From Longimicrobium terrae (GTDB lineage Bacteria; Gemmatimonadota; Gemmatimonadetes; Longimicrobiales; Longimicrobiaceae): a DNA stretch of 64,000 nucleotides. The stretch spans positions 496,001 through 560,000 of the forward strand of contig NZ_JACHIA010000001.1 in the NCBI RefSeq assembly GCF_014202995.1, in the 5' to 3' direction. The notes under the pieces were generated by a model. The model worked only from the letters and a program-made list of their open reading frames with translations. It was not told the origin of the DNA and searched no databases. Numbering within the stretch: the first letter of the stretch is position 1; each line of letters begins with the position of its first letter. The position numbers and the translations under genes are program-made. Positions 7,545-15,912 of this stretch are shown here, one piece after another.

Positions 7545-8783
7545 ATGCAATCCAGCGATGCAGTAGACGTTCGCGCCCTGATCGCGCGGGGCGGCGTGGA
7601 AACGCACTTTCAGCCCATCACCTCCATCCGCCGCCAGTCGGTGATCGGCATCGAGGCGCTGAGCCGCGGGGTGGGCGAGGACGGCGCCATCATCCCGCCC
7701 ATCCGGCTCTTTGGCGCGGCGGCCGAGCAGGGGCTGACCTTTGAGCTGGACCGCCTGTGCCGCGAGCGGGCCATCGACAGCTTTCTGCCCCTGCACGCCG
7801 CGCATCCCGAACTGATCCTGTTTCTGAACCTGGATGTGTCGACGGTGGAGGCGGATGTGGCCGGCGGCCCGGGGCTGATCGAGCTGGCGCAGGCCCGGGG
7901 CGTGAACCCGCCCAACCTGGCCGTGGAGATCCTGGAAACCGCGTTCGGCGACGAGGACCGGCTGCGCGCGGCGGTGGAGCGGTACCGCGCCCACGGCTTT
8001 CTGGTGGTGCTGGACGACGTGGGCGCCGGGCACGCCAACCTGGACCGCATCGCGTTCGTAAAGCCCGACATCATCAAGGCGGACCGCTCGCTGGTGCAGG
8101 ACGTGGACGGCGACTACCACAAGCTGGAGGTGCTCAAGGCGCTGGTGCAGCTTTCGGAGCGCATCGGCGGGTGGATCATTTCCGAGGGGGTGGAAACGCT
8201 TGAGGAGGCGGTGGCCACGCTGCAGCTGGGCGGCGACATGCTGCAGGGCTTCTATCTGGCGCGGCCGCACAAGATCGAGGCGGGCGGCGAGATTCAGCTG
8301 GACCAGAGCCGCGTGGTGGACGTGGCCAACGCCTTCAAGCGGCGCACGCTCAACCGCATCATCGCCGAGCGCTCCCGCGCCGAGGAGCGGGAGCAGTGCG
8401 TGCGGCAGTTTGCGGGGCGGCTGCAGGGCGAGCCCGAAGCGCGCTTCGACGACGCGCTGGCCGAACTGGTGGCGGAGGATGCGCGGGTGGCGTCGGCGTG
8501 CGTGCTGAACATGTCGGGCATTCAGGCCAGCGGCACCGTGTGGCACCCGGAGCACGTTCTGCGGCAGAAGCGCATCATCTACCGGCCGCCGGCCCGGGGC
8601 GCGGACCATTCCATGAAGGAGTACTACTACCTTCTTCTGGAAACCCCGGTGGAGATCTTTGAGACGCAGCCGTACGTGCCGCTGCCCACCGGCGACCTGT
8701 GCATTACGGCCAGCACGCAGTTCACGGACGCGGAGGGAACGCCGTTCATCCTCTGCCTGCACCTGAACACGGAACGCGCCTGA
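7545..8783 (+). CDS. EAL-domain cyclic-di-GMP phosphodiesterase with C-terminal sensor domain
   Basis: The 412-residue soluble protein has an N-terminal EAL domain (about 10-255). It contains EALSR (37-41), LNLDVST, EILET, DDVGAG, IIKADRSLV, EGVET and LQGFYLARP, so the metal-binding Glu/Asn/Asp residues and catalytic Lys of active EAL enzymes are all present. DDVGAG replaces the common DDFGTG. The enzyme should hydrolyse c-di-GMP to pGpG. The remaining 150 residues, with SACVLNMSGIQASGTVW, resemble the PAS/Cache-like C-terminal domain of YkuI-type proteins and probably sense a ligand. There is no GGDEF domain. I use ATG 7545 rather than the GTG at 7518. Confidence 0.9.
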   Translation: MQSSDAVDVRALIARGGVETHFQPITSIRRQSVIGIEALSRGVGEDGAIIPPIRLFGAAAEQGLTFELDRLCRERAIDSFLPLHAAHPELILFLNLDVSTVEADVAGGPGLIELAQARGVNPPNLAVEILETAFGDEDRLRAAVERYRAHGFLVVLDDVGAGHANLDRIAFVKPDIIKADRSLVQDVDGDYHKLEVLKALVQLSERIGGWIISEGVETLEEAVATLQLGGDMLQGFYLARPHKIEAGGEIQLDQSRVVDVANAFKRRTLNRIIAERSRAEEREQCVRQFAGRLQGEPEARFDDALAELVAEDARVASACVLNMSGIQASGTVWHPEHVLRQKRIIYRPPARGADHSMKEYYYLLLETPVEIFETQPYVPLPTGDLCITASTQFTDAEGTPFILCLHLNTERA

Positions 8784-9265
8784 ACGCGGGGCGGGGTGGA
8801 TGAGAAGCAGCCGGACGCCTGAGCGGGTGTCCGGCTGGTTTTTGCTGCCGCGACTGCTCAGGGTACGTGGGCTGTTCTGGCGGATCTGGCGGAGCTTCGT
8901 GCGGCGCCGGGCTGGGAGGCCCCTCCCCCGGCCCCTCCCCGTGCAAACTGCGCACGGAGAGGGGAGAACGGCGACTCAGCTCGATCCGGATGGCCCGGCG
9001 CGGCGGCCGGCACCCCTCTCCCCCCGGCCCCCTCTCCCGCAAGCGGGAGAGGGGGAGACCTCAGCACGGTGGCGGGCTCCGGCTCGTCGCGGATGCTTCT
9101 GCGCGGGAGAAAGGTTTGCGCCGGGTGTGGAATTTTCCGCGGGAGGGGCCGGGCGGTTTCGCTTGCTGGGCCGCGCGCTGTTATCATCCATCTCCCATCC
9201 AGAACCCGCGTCCGTCACCTGGCGATCCGCCCCGCCGGACGAAGCCGCAGCCGCATCACTGAGCC
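8784..9265. repeat. Intergenic region with hairpin repeats
   Basis: No gene is apparent. Positions 8919-8970 hold a variant of the element also found at 50521-50584 and, inverted, at 54277-54335; the core is cccctccccgtgcaaac followed by a purine-rich gcacggagaggggag. Positions 9019-9065 hold a second hairpin with arms cctctcccgc and gcgggagagg, similar to 54181-54230. Both elements occur only between genes in this window. Confidence 0.6.
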
Positions 9266-9583
9266 TTGATCCCTTCCGATCAACCTGAAACACACGGGCC
9301 CGGACGCCGTCTGTCGCGCGCGGCCCGGTTCTGGTTCGTCATGAACCTCGCGCTCGGCCTGTTGCTCCTGGCGGGTTCGGGCCTTCTTGCGTCGCTGTGG
9401 TGGTGGCCCGGAGACGATCCGCACGGGGGAGTGTTCGCGCTCCTTGGCGCGATCTGGATTCTGCCGCCCGCCACGCTGCTTCTGGCGACCGCCGGCGCCA
9501 TCCGGCGGCGGTGGCGCGCGTGGTGGGTCTTTCCGCTGCTCGCGCTCCTCTACATCTCCACGTTCCTGCTGGGCGTGCTGTAA
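9266..9583 (+). CDS. Small three-helix membrane protein, paralogue 2
   Basis: The 105-residue protein is a paralogue of the one at 6962, with the same three hydrophobic segments and the shared blocks LLLLAGSGLLASLW, DDPHGGVFAL and GAIRRRWRAWWVF. It begins at TTG 9266, preceded by the same gagcc bases. The two genes sit on either side of the EAL gene, which suggests a duplication with the EAL gene kept or inserted between them. No catalytic residues are visible and the function is unknown. Confidence 0.65.
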   Translation: MIPSDQPETHGPGRRLSRAARFWFVMNLALGLLLLAGSGLLASLWWWPGDDPHGGVFALLGAIWILPPATLLLATAGAIRRRWRAWWVFPLLALLYISTFLLGVL

Positions 9584-9652
9584 GGACGGGCGAACGCCGC
9601 GTTCACCAGAGACACACGGCGCTTCCCTTCATCCATCCCGAAGAAGCACCTG

Positions 9653-10195
9653 ATGGCCATTCGCGACTGGAGTGCGCGCCGGATCCGCGGGCTGTGGATC
9701 GTGGGCGTCCTCGCCGAGCTGCTGGTGATCTACCTGGTATTCGTGGCTGCCAGGATCGAGCAGAAAAGGGCCGTGCGTGCGTGGGCTGATTCGCGGCCGG
9801 ACGTCTCCGGACCCACCGCCGAACTGCGCAGACAGGAGTTCTATCGTCTGCTCCAGGACTCGTTCGGCATCTCCGTCCACGTCGCGGGCGATACGCTGAC
9901 CACCTTCAGCAAGGACTCGTTTTCCGTCGCGGCTGTGACCCACGGCGACACGCTGCGCCGGCTGGACCTGTCGCCCGCCGCGGAGCGGACCGTCAACGCG
10001 GTCACGGCGCCGATCGGGCAGGCGCTGGTCGACATGGCGCCCGAGATGTTTCTGATCCTCGCGTTGTACCTGGCGGTGGCGCTACTCCCCATTCCGCTGG
10101 CACTCACCATCACCACGCTGGTCTGGTGGCGCGCGCGGAGACGGATGGCGTACGCAGGAATCGAAACGGCTGATGAGGATCATCTCCATGGCTGA
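9653..10195 (+). CDS. Two-helix membrane protein, hypothetical
   Basis: The product is 180 residues, with a membrane helix near the N-terminus (about 12-34) and one near the C-terminus (about 128-156). The intervening 95 residues are predicted to lie outside the membrane and contain a DTLTTFSKDSF beta segment and a DLSPAAERTVNAV helix. The arrangement, with a domain between two helices, resembles sensor membrane proteins, but no kinase or HTH follows. Its stop overlaps the start of the next gene by 8 bases, so the two are probably translated together. Confidence 0.65.
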   Translation: MAIRDWSARRIRGLWIVGVLAELLVIYLVFVAARIEQKRAVRAWADSRPDVSGPTAELRRQEFYRLLQDSFGISVHVAGDTLTTFSKDSFSVAAVTHGDTLRRLDLSPAAERTVNAVTAPIGQALVDMAPEMFLILALYLAVALLPIPLALTITTLVWWRARRRMAYAGIETADEDHLHG

Positions 10196-10652
10196 TCGCG
10201 GGTTCACCAGGCGGGCGCTGATAGCGGGCGCGGTTCTGCTGGTGGCGGCAACCGCGTTGTATTCCGCCGCCGTGCGCACCGAGAACGTCGTCGAAACCCA
10301 TCCCACGCACGCGGACGCACTCCGCGCGTGCGCTCGGGACCGCGGGTGGCTGCCGGACTTCGTGCCCGCCACGGCGACCGCGATCCAGGAGGTGCACAAC
10401 CTGGACAGCGGCGGGCAGTGGATCCGCTTCGCGCTGGCGGCGCGGGTCCGTCCCGCGCCCCAGGATGGGGCGGGATCGCACCGGCGGCCGCCGCGCTGGA
10501 GCGGAAGCTGGGTGCGCGATGCCGATGGCGATGCCGATGGCGATGCCGTGTCCCACCACCGGGCGGCGGGAGAGCGTGGGCGGCTCTGGTGCATCGTCCT
10601 GGACCGCCGCGATTCCACCGTGTACGGGTGGATGTGCGGAGCTGGTTCCTGA
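10188..10652 (+). CDS. Secreted or membrane-anchored hypothetical protein
   Basis: The 154-residue product starts with MADRGFTRRALIAG and a hydrophobic stretch to about residue 28, a leader with paired arginines that could be a Sec or weak Tat-type signal. The mature region has cysteines at about 47, 143 and 150. Two acidic tandem units, DADGDADGDA, come from a nearly perfect DNA repeat of gatgccgatggc at 10518-10549; such Asp/Gly units could bind calcium, but two short copies are too few to claim this. It overlaps the preceding gene by 8 bases. ATG 10188 is preferred over 10173 because of an aggat ribosome site at a suitable distance. Confidence 0.6.
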   Translation: MADRGFTRRALIAGAVLLVAATALYSAAVRTENVVETHPTHADALRACARDRGWLPDFVPATATAIQEVHNLDSGGQWIRFALAARVRPAPQDGAGSHRRPPRWSGSWVRDADGDADGDAVSHHRAAGERGRLWCIVLDRRDSTVYGWMCGAGS

Positions 10653-10743
10653 CCCGGCCTGTTTCTCCGGCGCCTGCCGCCGGGGTGACGCTCCGCCCTT
10701 CACCTTCGCCCCAAGTCCCAACTCTCACCCGTCCCGACACCGC

Positions 10744-12105
10744 ATGCGCGCAGCCATTCTCCTCATCTCCGCCGCGCTCGCCCTGGCGGCCTGCCAGCCG
10801 CGAGCCGATCAGCCCTCGGGCCGCGGGCCGGTTCCGGCGGCCACGACCGAGATGGGAATCGGGCCGGATTCGCACTTTCGCGCCACGCGGGCGCGCCTCG
10901 TACAACTCGGGTACCGTCTGGACCAGGTGGATTCCGGCGCCCGCATCATGGTGGTGCGCCCGCCGGACGCGGATGGGCGCGTGGTGGTGCGCGTGGAGGG
11001 GCGCGGCGGCTCGTCCCGCCTCACGACGGCGGCGGCGGAGGGCGGCAGTTCGGTGGAACAGCTGGCGGCGCTGCTCACCGTGATGCACGACGTGGCGATG
11101 GAGCCCGCCGGGCAGCGGGCGGACCCCGGCGACGCGCCGGGCCCGCTGCCGGATTCGCGGTGGATCACGGAATTCTTTGTTTCGCCGCGCGGCCGCCTGT
11201 GGAGCGCCCGGGGCGGGCTGTTCACCGCCGACTCGCTGTTCGGGCCGTGGCGCCGCAGCCTTGGCGCCCCGGGGGGCCCGGTGGACGCGGACAGGCTGCG
11301 CGTCGGCGCGAGCATGGGCTTCGTGAGCGAGCAGGTAATGCTGGCGGGCGTGCGCGGGAATGGCGCCCGCAACGCCCCGGTGCTGTTCCGCACGGCGGAT
11401 GGCGGCGCGTCGTGGTCCGCCGTTCCCGGCGCGCGGTTCGACGACGTGGACGCCATCGCGGCGGAGGGCCCTTCCGTGTGGGTGTTTGCCACGGAACGCG
11501 TGGGCGACGGCTTCCGCGCCGTTCTCATGCGCAGCGCAGACGGCGGGGAAAGCTGGCAGCGCGCGGCGCTGCCGGCGGGAATGGAGAATGTGACGCACGC
11601 GTATCGCGCCACGACGGACACCGCGTACGTGGCCATGGCCGGGTTCAATCCCGGCCCGGTGTTCTGGCGCACCACGGACGGCGGCGGCACCTGGTCGCCC
11701 ATCCCCACGCCGCACGACCAGAAGCTGCACCGGGTGCCGGAGAACGGCGTACACATCCAGGAGATCGCCACGGTGGGCAACCAGCTTGTGGTGGTGGAGT
11801 ACGGCCGGGTGTTCGCCACGCGCACCGATTCCATCCGCTGGCGCGCGATGGACGGCATGGAGCACGTGGCGGCGGACCGCGCGGGGGGGCGCCTGTTCGC
11901 GCTCACCAGCCGCCTGGAGCCGGTGATGATGGACAGCGCCCTGTCCGTGGTGTGGCGCGGCGATCAGCGGATTCCGGATTACGGGACGAGCAACTCCGTC
12001 ACCGGGATCGCCGCGCACGACGGCGTGGGATACGTGGTGATGCAGCGGGGCGAGATGTACGAGGTGCGCGGCGGCCGCGTGCGGCTCCGCAGCGAGGTCC
12101 GGTGA
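10744..12105 (+). CDS. Lipoprotein with BNR/sortilin-type beta-propeller repeats
   Basis: The 453-residue product begins with a lipoprotein signal (LALAAC, lipidated Cys at 17). After an N-terminal domain of about 120 residues, the rest is built from repeats with the hallmark of BNR/VPS10-like propellers: FRTADGGASWSAV, MRSADGGESWQRA and FWRTTDGGGTWSPI. Such propellers bind ligands or cofactors and are common in secreted glycosidases and in the Ycf48 assembly factor, but no sialidase catalytic residues are evident. The ATG at 10744 sets the signal peptide at the N-terminus. I infer an exported ligand-binding protein anchored in the envelope. Confidence 0.8.
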   Translation: MRAAILLISAALALAACQPRADQPSGRGPVPAATTEMGIGPDSHFRATRARLVQLGYRLDQVDSGARIMVVRPPDADGRVVVRVEGRGGSSRLTTAAAEGGSSVEQLAALLTVMHDVAMEPAGQRADPGDAPGPLPDSRWITEFFVSPRGRLWSARGGLFTADSLFGPWRRSLGAPGGPVDADRLRVGASMGFVSEQVMLAGVRGNGARNAPVLFRTADGGASWSAVPGARFDDVDAIAAEGPSVWVFATERVGDGFRAVLMRSADGGESWQRAALPAGMENVTHAYRATTDTAYVAMAGFNPGPVFWRTTDGGGTWSPIPTPHDQKLHRVPENGVHIQEIATVGNQLVVVEYGRVFATRTDSIRWRAMDGMEHVAADRAGGRLFALTSRLEPVMMDSALSVVWRGDQRIPDYGTSNSVTGIAAHDGVGYVVMQRGEMYEVRGGRVRLRSEVR

Positions 12106-12142
12106 ACGGCGCGTGATGGATGGCGGACGCAGGTCTCGGGTG

Positions 12143-12562
12143 ATGAACCGCTGGCTGCTCGGCGCCGCGCTGGCGCTGGCCGCGTGCTCCGGGCGCGAGG
12201 CCGACAGGCGGGTGCCCGCCGCGGTCGCGCCGGCGTTCGCGCTGCTGGATTCCACGCTGACCGCCGCGGACAGGCAGACGCTCCGGCGCACGCTTCCCGA
12301 CAGCGCCATCCTGTATCACCACACGCTCGGGATGGGGCTGCGCAACGAGGCCGGGCTGTGGCGCGGCGGCCCCGTCGCGGACTCCCTGCGCGCCCGTGGC
12401 GTCCGCCATCCCGACAACATGTCGCACGTCATTCTGCAGGCGTACGGCTTTCACCTCCGCGGCCAGCCCGTCCCGCTCGATTCGCTCATCCGCGCCCTCC
12501 CGCCGCCGCCCGCCCCGTCATCGTTCATCGAACTGAACGACTCGGCGGGCACGGGCAGATAA
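12143..12562 (+). CDS. DUF6794-type lipoprotein
   Basis: The product is 139 residues with a lipoprotein signal (LALAAC, Cys 15). The mature part matches the DUF6794 pattern: an ALLDSTLTAADRQTLRR helix, LYHHTLGMGLRNEAGLWRGG, then RHPDNMSHVILQAYGFHLRG. This motif is found in small bacterial proteins of unknown function; many members are cytoplasmic, whereas this one carries a lipobox. The ATG at 12143 is chosen to place the signal peptide first. It lies 37 bases after the propeller lipoprotein gene and may share its transcript. Confidence 0.75.
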   Translation: MNRWLLGAALALAACSGREADRRVPAAVAPAFALLDSTLTAADRQTLRRTLPDSAILYHHTLGMGLRNEAGLWRGGPVADSLRARGVRHPDNMSHVILQAYGFHLRGQPVPLDSLIRALPPPPAPSSFIELNDSAGTGR

Positions 12563-12642
12563 GCCGCGGCCGGCGGGCAGGATCGCGCCCCCTCGCGCGT
12601 TGCACCTGAACCGCCGCCCATGCCTCTCTCGCGCCCGCCCTC

Positions 12643-13197
12643 ATGAAGCATCGCGCTCGTCTGCTCCTGCTGATGCTCTGCGCGGGCTGCTCCGCCAGCG
12701 AGACCGTGCTCGCCGCGGACACGGAGGAAGTCTACCAGACCGTGCTGGGCGAGTGCTGCTTCGGGCATCCCGCGATTCTGCAGCAGGTGACGGATACGGC
12801 CGGGCTGTCGGGCCCCGATACCTTCACGGCGGACGATGAACTGATGAACCGCTTTTCGCCGGCGGTGCTGCAGGCCGTGGAGGATCTGCGAAGGCGGAGC
12901 GCGTCGGTCTACCCGCTGCCGGACTCGGTTCGCGCGTCGCATCACGATCAGCGAGTGTCCGCGGACAGCGCCCGGGCGCTGATACGGGCTGTTCAGCGCG
13001 ACAAGGTGGATCGCCTGCCGGATCGCGCCTCGGTGGTCCTCGTATCCACGGTGGGATTCAGCCGCGACGGCCAGTTGGCCGTCGTGCAGATCGTGGAGGT
13101 GTGCGGGGAAATGTGCGGGGGCGTGACCCTTCGCGCCGTGCGCAAGCACCCGGGTGGCTGGTTCCTCGCCGAGGAGGTCTTCCAGGCGGTGTCCTGA
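12643..13197 (+). CDS. Lipoprotein, hypothetical
   Basis: The 184-residue protein has a lipobox (LCAGC, Cys 16) and a soluble mature domain with four further cysteines, two as ECCF near the N-terminus and two as VCGEMC near the C-terminus. The latter may pair as disulphides in the periplasm. The C-terminal third (VGFSRDGQLAVVQIVEVCG to GGWFLAEEVF) has the strand pattern of small NTF2-like or DUF-type export proteins in which a WxxxE strand ends the sheet. No known family is assigned. It follows two other lipoprotein genes in the same orientation. Confidence 0.65.
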   Translation: MKHRARLLLLMLCAGCSASETVLAADTEEVYQTVLGECCFGHPAILQQVTDTAGLSGPDTFTADDELMNRFSPAVLQAVEDLRRRSASVYPLPDSVRASHHDQRVSADSARALIRAVQRDKVDRLPDRASVVLVSTVGFSRDGQLAVVQIVEVCGEMCGGVTLRAVRKHPGGWFLAEEVFQAVS

Positions 13198-13281
13198 ATC
13201 GCATTCATGCCTCAGGCGATGGTGGTCGCGGAAAAGACAGCGCCGCACGAGGGCGCTTCGGCCGAACACTTACCCCTTGCG

Positions 13282-13306
13282 CTAAGTATCACAACCTGTA
13301 ACTTAG
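13282..13306. promoter_or_regulatory. Candidate ArsR-type operator
   Basis: ctaagt (13282-13287) and acttag (13301-13306) form an inverted repeat around an AT-rich 13-base centre, in an otherwise GC-rich region and ending 4 bases before the ArsR start codon. The position fits autorepression by the ArsR protein, with the -10 region inside the site. Confidence 0.6.
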
Positions 13307-13310
13307 CCTC

Positions 13311-13655
13311 ATGGATAAGTATCCCGACGAACTGAACGACATCTTTCAGGCGCTCGCCGATCCTACGCGGCGGGCGGTGCTGGCGCGGCTGGGGCGCGGG
13401 CCGGCGACCGTGGGCGACCTGGCGGAGCCGTTCAGCATGGCGCTGCCGTCGTTCATGAAGCACATCCGCGCGCTGGAGGCCAGCGGGCTCATCCAGACGC
13501 GCAAGGAGGGCCGCGTGCGCACGTGCTGCATCGAACCGAGCCGTTTCTCGCACATCGACCGGTGGCTCTCCGCGCAGCGCGCCATCTGGGAAGGCCGCAC
13601 TGACCGCCTGGAGCAGTTCGTCACCCGCAACCCGTCGCAGAAAGAATCACGATGA
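13311..13655 (+). CDS. ArsR/SmtB-family winged-helix repressor
   Basis: The 114-residue protein matches the ArsR winged helix: IFQALADPTRRAVLARLGRGPATVGDLAEPF, SFMKHIRALEASGLI, then a wing ending TRKEGRVRTCCIEP. The metal-binding cysteines of metal sensors are not at the usual helix 3 position, so this is more likely the SdpR-like subfamily that pairs with an SRPBCC protein. The next gene, an AHSA1-domain protein, starts 4 bases before its stop, which indicates translational coupling. It is likely to repress this operon through the inverted repeat directly upstream. Confidence 0.9.
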   Translation: MDKYPDELNDIFQALADPTRRAVLARLGRGPATVGDLAEPFSMALPSFMKHIRALEASGLIQTRKEGRVRTCCIEPSRFSHIDRWLSAQRAIWEGRTDRLEQFVTRNPSQKESR

Positions 13656-14128
13656 TCCAGATCGCCAATCCAGACCTTGACCTCACGCTGTCGCGGATCA
13701 TCCGGGCGCCGCGCTCCGTGGTGTGGAACGCGTGGGCGGACCCCGCGAGCTTTGAGCAGTGGTGGGTGCCCGCGCCGGCGCGGTGCAAGGTGATGGAGAT
13801 GGATCTGCGCCCCGGTGGCGCATTCGTGACGCGCATCAGCGAGGACGGCGGCGAGTTCGGCCCGCACATGAACGCGTGCTTTCTGGCGGTGGACGAGCAG
13901 GAGCGCATCGTGTTCACCAACGCACTGGTGGGCGGATGGCGCCCGGCGGAAAACCCGTTCGTGACGGCAATCATCACGCTGCGCGACCACGGCGACGGCA
14001 CGGAGTACAGCGTGCAGGCGATGCACAAGAACAACGCCGACCGCAACATGCACGATGAACTCGGCTTCTACGACGGATGGGGCACCGTCGTGGAGCAGCT
14101 TGCCCGCTTCACCGAACGCAACGGATAG
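13652..14128 (+). CDS. SRPBCC/AHSA1-domain protein
   Basis: The 158-residue product has the AHSA1 (activator of Hsp90 ATPase homologue 1-like) features: an LTLSRIIRAPRSVVWNAWADP start, FEQWWVP, and a GTVVEQLARF C-terminal helix that caps the helix-grip fold. The fold forms a hydrophobic ligand cavity. The start codon overlaps the ArsR stop (ATGA), a common bacterial arrangement in which the ArsR protein controls the SRPBCC partner. The ligand is unknown. Another AHSA1 gene lies at 15954 without its own regulator. Confidence 0.9.
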   Translation: MIQIANPDLDLTLSRIIRAPRSVVWNAWADPASFEQWWVPAPARCKVMEMDLRPGGAFVTRISEDGGEFGPHMNACFLAVDEQERIVFTNALVGGWRPAENPFVTAIITLRDHGDGTEYSVQAMHKNNADRNMHDELGFYDGWGTVVEQLARFTERNG

Positions 14129-14251
14129 CGGGGTCCGCGCGGATCGGCGGCGGCTTGGCAACGGCGCGGGAACCCCGCAGATTCCCCCGCGCACGTTTCC
14201 ACGCCGGCCCGCGCCGGGCAGCCCTCACCTCCTCCCCGAAATCCCTTCCCC

Positions 14252-14833
14252 ATGCCCAGCTTTCCGTGGTGCCGGACGCCGATGATGGCGGTGCTTCTGC
14301 TGGCGGCTTCCGTGCTTCAGGCATCCGCGCAGGAGGTCCGTCCGCCGGCACGGATCCCGTCGTTCACGATGATGGACAGCTCGCGGTACGAGCAGCGCGA
14401 AATGGGCATTCGCTACGCCTACCGGTTCGCGGATTCCACGCAGCACGTGGCGGCGACGGCGTTCGTCTACCCCGTCCCCGCCGAGCGGCTCGCCAAGCCG
14501 GCCGCGGAGCAGATCGCGGAGGAGGCGCGGGAGTTTGTCGCCAGCCTGGATGGCGGCATCGGGCAGGGCTGGTACCGCTCGGTCACGGTGGTGGTGGACA
14601 CGGCGCGCGCATGGGACGCGACGGACGGATCGCATCCCGGGCATCTCGTGGCGGCCGTTCTGCGCCGGGATGACGGGAACCTCGCGTCGTTCATGCACCT
14701 GATGCTGCTGGGCGACCACTACGTAAAGACGCGCCTCACGCTGCCGGCCGAGGAGTGGCGGACGAGCATGGCGCCCAACTTCGGGCCCGACCTGTTCGCG
14801 GCGCTCGCGCCCCCGGCACCCGCGCCCCGGTAG
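14252..14833 (+). CDS. Secreted hypothetical protein
   Basis: The 193-residue product has a hydrophobic leader (about 9-24, MMAVLLLAASVLQASAQ) with likely cleavage after ASA. The mature part alternates strands and helices: YAYRFADSTQHVAATAFVYPVP, LAKPAAEQIAEEAREF, and then RLTLPAEEWR. This resembles the small secreted protein at 1977 in general layout. No cysteine or catalytic motif is present and no family is recognised. A second Met at 11 would give the same signal peptide. Confidence 0.6.
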   Translation: MPSFPWCRTPMMAVLLLAASVLQASAQEVRPPARIPSFTMMDSSRYEQREMGIRYAYRFADSTQHVAATAFVYPVPAERLAKPAAEQIAEEAREFVASLDGGIGQGWYRSVTVVVDTARAWDATDGSHPGHLVAAVLRRDDGNLASFMHLMLLGDHYVKTRLTLPAEEWRTSMAPNFGPDLFAALAPPAPAPR

Positions 14834-14918
14834 GCGGGCTCGCGTTCCGTCTGCCGCCACCGACGGCCACCCCGCACGGGGCGGCCGCCGTTCTCATCCA
14901 CACCTTTCCCGAAACGTG

Positions 14919-15401
14919 ATGCACGATCGCGCCGCCGCCCTGATCCAGGAGCTCCAGCTGCAGCCGCACCCCGAAGGCGGCTACTACCGCGAGATCTTCC
15001 GCTCCGCCGGATCGGTGCAGCCGGCGGACGACCGTCCCGCGCGCAGCGCGCTGACCACCATCTACTTTCTGCTGGTGGAGGGACAGCAGAGCCGATGGCA
15101 CCGGGTGCGCTCCGACGAGGTGTGGCACTTCTACGAGGGAGATCCCATCGAGGTGTTCTGGAGCACGGGGCGCGACGCCATCCAGAAGGCGACACTGTCG
15201 AACGGAGCGGCGGGCGCGCGGCACGTGTGCGTCGTTCCCGCGGGCGATTGGCAGGCGGCCCGGCCGGCGGGCGCGTACGCGCTCGTGGGCTGCACCGTGG
15301 GGCCGGGCTTCGACTTCGCGGATTTCGAGATGATCACCGACGGCTCGCCCGAGTGGGATGCGCTGCGCCGCCTGGACGGCGCGCTCCCCGAGCTGTTCTG
15401 A
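14919..15401 (+). CDS. Cupin, DUF985 family
   Basis: The 160-residue protein shows the cupin_5/DUF985 pattern: LIQELQLQPHPEGGYYREIFRS near the start, TTIYFLLVEGQQSRWHRVRSDEVWHFYEG with the metal-binding His/Glu set of cupin motif 1, and GCTVGPGFDFADFEM at the end. The family has a small double-stranded beta-helix; some relatives bind sugars or metals, but the reaction is not settled. A GTG at 14916 lies immediately before the ATG used here, so the start may be one codon longer. It is followed after 28 bases by the HTH/zinc-motif gene. Confidence 0.88.
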   Translation: MHDRAAALIQELQLQPHPEGGYYREIFRSAGSVQPADDRPARSALTTIYFLLVEGQQSRWHRVRSDEVWHFYEGDPIEVFWSTGRDAIQKATLSNGAAGARHVCVVPAGDWQAARPAGAYALVGCTVGPGFDFADFEMITDGSPEWDALRRLDGALPELF

Positions 15402-15429
15402 TCACACCTCCAATCGATCGGGAGACGCG

Positions 15430-15867
15430 ATGATGACCGGCGCCCAGCTCGCCGCCGCGCGCGAAACGCTCGGCAGGACCGTCCGGGAAATGGCGTACGA
15501 CCTGGCGGTCACGGAAGACGAGATCCGCGCGTGGGAAGCCGCCGGCGGTGACCTCATCCCGCTCCGGCAGGCCCGCGACGTCAAGCTGTTCCTGGCGGAC
15601 AACGAGTGGATGGAGGCCGCCGGAGTCCCCGAGTGCCCGTGGAACACGGCGTGGGAAAAGCAGCCCATGCCGGACCGGCTCAGCGACCAGGTGGAGCACA
15701 TCCGCCGGCGCGACGCCCACGCGGAAACCTGCGGCACCTGCCTGGCCTTTCGCCGCCGCATGGAGGAGATGTGGCCGAGCCTGGCGGACCCGCCCCCACC
15801 GCCGCCCGCGCCCCCTTCCCGGCTGGCCGCGGCGTGGAAGCGCCTTATCGGCCGCGGCAAGTCCTGA
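15430..15867 (+). CDS. XRE-like protein with C-terminal zinc anti-sigma-like motif
   Basis: The 145-residue protein starts with an HTH-like module (about 4-52, AAARETLGRTVREMAYDLA then EDEIRAWEAAGG) as in XRE/Cro repressors. It continues to a segment with H97-x3-C101-x2-C104 (HAETCGTC), the exact HX3CX2C core of zinc-containing anti-sigma (ZAS) domains; His 90 upstream may be the fourth ligand. A proline-rich stretch (about 120-130) and a basic tail end the protein. The combination of DNA-binding and ZAS-like zinc motif is unusual. No ECF sigma factor gene is beside it. A redox- or zinc-sensing regulator is an inference. Confidence 0.7.
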   Translation: MMTGAQLAAARETLGRTVREMAYDLAVTEDEIRAWEAAGGDLIPLRQARDVKLFLADNEWMEAAGVPECPWNTAWEKQPMPDRLSDQVEHIRRRDAHAETCGTCLAFRRRMEEMWPSLADPPPPPPAPPSRLAAAWKRLIGRGKS

Positions 15868-15912
15868 CCGCGCGAGCCCGTGCCTTGACGGCCGCCCGGG
15901 TGCGCCGCAATA

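Noticed and set aside
10204-12309. Long open frame on the - strand opposite the propeller lipoprotein and neighbours
   Set aside because: It is an antisense frame kept open by high GC; the residues are Arg/His/Ala-rich and it overlaps well supported + strand genes.
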